Below are positions 62,778-64,000 of a stretch of 64,000 nt of DNA, one piece after another. The notes below the pieces were generated by a model. The model did no database searches, was not told where the DNA came from, and saw only the letters and a list, made by a program, of their open reading frames with translations. The stretch's first letter is position 1. Each line of letters starts with the position of its first letter. The position numbers and the translations under genes are program-made. Origin of the DNA: Bacillota bacterium (GTDB taxonomy: Bacteria > Bacillota > Clostridia > Peptostreptococcales > Anaerovoracaceae); the NCBI GenBank assembly GCA_017405645.1, contig JAFQZZ010000030.1:1-64000 (forward strand), read 5' to 3'.

Positions 62778-63094
62778 TTATCACCGATCTTATTGTATTT
62801 CGTGCTGATTCCTTTGAACTTTTCTGCCGGATACTTCTCTTTTGTGACTTCCAGCTTCTTCAACGCAATGTCTTCCAATTCTACCCCCAGCACATCCGCC
62901 ATCATCACTGCATAGGAATAAACATCTGCCAGCTCTTCCAGAACATCCTCGCGATTATATTCACTGTTCCACTGGAAGCATTCCAACAGTTCGGCAGCTT
63001 CAATGGAAATGGATTTGGCGAGGTTTTCCGGGGTGTGGAACTGGTCCCAGTCCATGGCTTTGTTGAAAGTTCTTAGTTCTTCTTTTAGGCTCAT
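62774..63094 (-). CDS. MazG-like nucleotide pyrophosphohydrolase
   Basis: A 106-residue all-alpha NTP pyrophosphohydrolase. The metal-binding signature is EAAELLECFQW and, after about 20 residues, EELADVYSYAVMMAD (ExxE...ExxD form). Members hydrolyse (d)NTPs to monophosphates. Its stop overlaps the DUF2075 gene start, so both are made from one transcript. Paired with that ATPase it may supply nucleotide sensing or depletion in defence. Confidence 0.85.
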   Translation of the reverse strand: MSLKEELRTFNKAMDWDQFHTPENLAKSISIEAAELLECFQWNSEYNREDVLEELADVYSYAVMMADVLGVELEDIALKKLEVTKEKYPAEKFKGISTKYNKIGDK

Positions 63095-63144
63095 AACGTC
63101 TTTCTCCAGTACTCAAATGATTTGCCCCATGGGTATAACTAATC

Positions 63145-63975
63145 ATTAGGGATCCATACTGATTTACACTACTCTCAAACATGGTTTCCGCAATTCAGCA
63201 AGTCGCACTTGGTTTGAGATCCATACTGATTTACACTACTCTCAAACGGCATGATTGATGGACTTGACGATCCAAAAGTTTGAGATCCATACTGATTTAC
63301 ACTACTCTCAAACCAGAGCGCCCTGCATCGTGTAGTCCAGCTGCGTTTGAGATCCATACTGATTTACACTACTCTCAAACTAACATAAGGCGATGCAAGT
63401 CACCCTTTTCGTTTGAGATCCATACTGATTTACACTACTCTCAAACAGTGATCTTGGCCTGTCTTCCAGTATCGGTGTTTGAGATCCATACTGATTTACA
63501 CTACTCTCAAACTTTGATGATCGTGCTAACATCCTGCACCAGGTTTGAGATCCATACTGATTTACACTACTCTCAAACGCCGTTCCTTTGGTTTGTAGAA
63601 TGGGCAAGGTTTGAGATCCATACTGATTTACACTACTCTCAAACGAAAGAGGTACAAAAGGTGCTGGGTGCCGAGTTTGAGATCCATACTGATTTACACT
63701 ACTCTCAAACTCTTCGGCTTGCTCATATCGTACCGGGATAAGTTTGAGATCCATACTGATTTACACTACTCTCAAACTGTGCCGTGCCATCGATATAAAG
63801 CCGTGTAGTTTGAGATCCATACTGATTTACACTACTCTCAAACTATGCTGTACCACCGATATAAAGCCGTGTTGTTTGAGATCCATACTGATTTACACTA
63901 CTCTCAAACGATTCTGTTCACAGCATAGGCAAAGTCCATGTTTGAGATCCATACTGATTTACACTACTCTCAAAC
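63145..63975 (-). CRISPR. CRISPR array, type II-like repeats, continuing past the window
   Basis: Thirteen 36-bp repeats (twelve well conserved, one degenerate at 63145-63180) and twelve 30- to 31-bp spacers. Repeats start at 63145, 63212, 63278, 63345, 63411, 63477, 63543, 63609, 63675, 63742, 63808, 63874 and 63940. On the minus strand the repeat begins GTTTGAGAGTAGTGTAA and ends CTCAAAC, the look of type II-A/II-C repeats. The degenerate copy at the low-coordinate end marks the leader-distal end. The leader, cas genes and tracrRNA must therefore be beyond 64000. 63976-64000 is a partial thirteenth spacer or leader. Confidence 0.95.
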
Positions 63976-64000
63976 CCTGGTCAGGTTAAGCGTAGCATTC

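Noticed and set aside
63100-63145. tracrRNA or anti-repeat beside the array
   Set aside because: A short TACTCAAA match only; insufficient complementarity to the repeat.

Overview
The window looks like a chromosomal segment of an anaerobic Clostridia-type Bacillota. The support is the gene order tilS-ftsH-coaX-dusB-greA-lysS, S-layer-homology (SLH) surface proteins, sigma-A promoters with near-perfect TATAAT boxes, class II LysRS and zinc-containing MetG, and several small zinc-ribbon membrane proteins. Genus and species cannot be read from the sequence. Most of the window is visibly GC-rich, while about 54.4-63.1 kb is clearly AT-richer.

Layout. 0-0.26 kb: right end of an IS3-family element. 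0.28-4.2 kb: cell-wall amidase, YARHG protein and an SLH surface protein. 4.3-17.3 kb (minus strand): a housekeeping block (lysS, greA, hypoxanthine-DNA glycosylase, dusB, coaX, ftsH, tilS, L,D-transpeptidase, VanX-type dipeptidase, tatD, metG). 17.4-30.2 kb: an SLH lysozyme-like protein, a five-gene operon (class III aminotransferase, double class II aldolase, FGGY kinase, GtrA, hypothetical), a K+ channel, a PP2C phosphatase with a LytS-like membrane domain, and a CotH/SLH protein. 30.2-36.7 kb: a flavin reductase and two large histidine kinases, one fused to an amino-acid-permease domain. 36.7-37.6 kb: decayed sequence. 37.6-49.1 kb: ammonia-type GMP synthase with a CofE-like ligase, a HAD/macro-domain pair, asparaginase, a ClC protein, an OFA-like transporter with FMN-binding proteins, a cyclase-family protein and DsrE. 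49.2-54.3 kb: small regulators, a candidate type I toxin-antitoxin locus, peroxiredoxin, flavin reductase, thioesterase, rhodanese and glyoxalase.

54.4-64 kb is a defence and toxin island. It holds a membrane-anchored protein with a WHH-type HNH nuclease C-terminus. Next come a DarG-like macrodomain protein and two DarT-like ADP-ribosyltransferases that share an unusual N-terminal domain and coiled coil. A decayed second darG start lies between the two darT genes. Then follow a GIY-YIG/DUF2075 ATPase with a MazG-like pyrophosphohydrolase, and a type II-like CRISPR array that runs out of the window.

The most notable observations are the two-toxin/one-antitoxin DarTG arrangement with its darG relic, and the convergent 28-residue peptide/small-RNA locus at 51.1-51.35 kb. 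Also notable are palindromic repeats inserted in frame into tilS and into the CotH/SLH gene, and the permease-kinase fusion. All functional calls rest on reading motifs; no database search was run.
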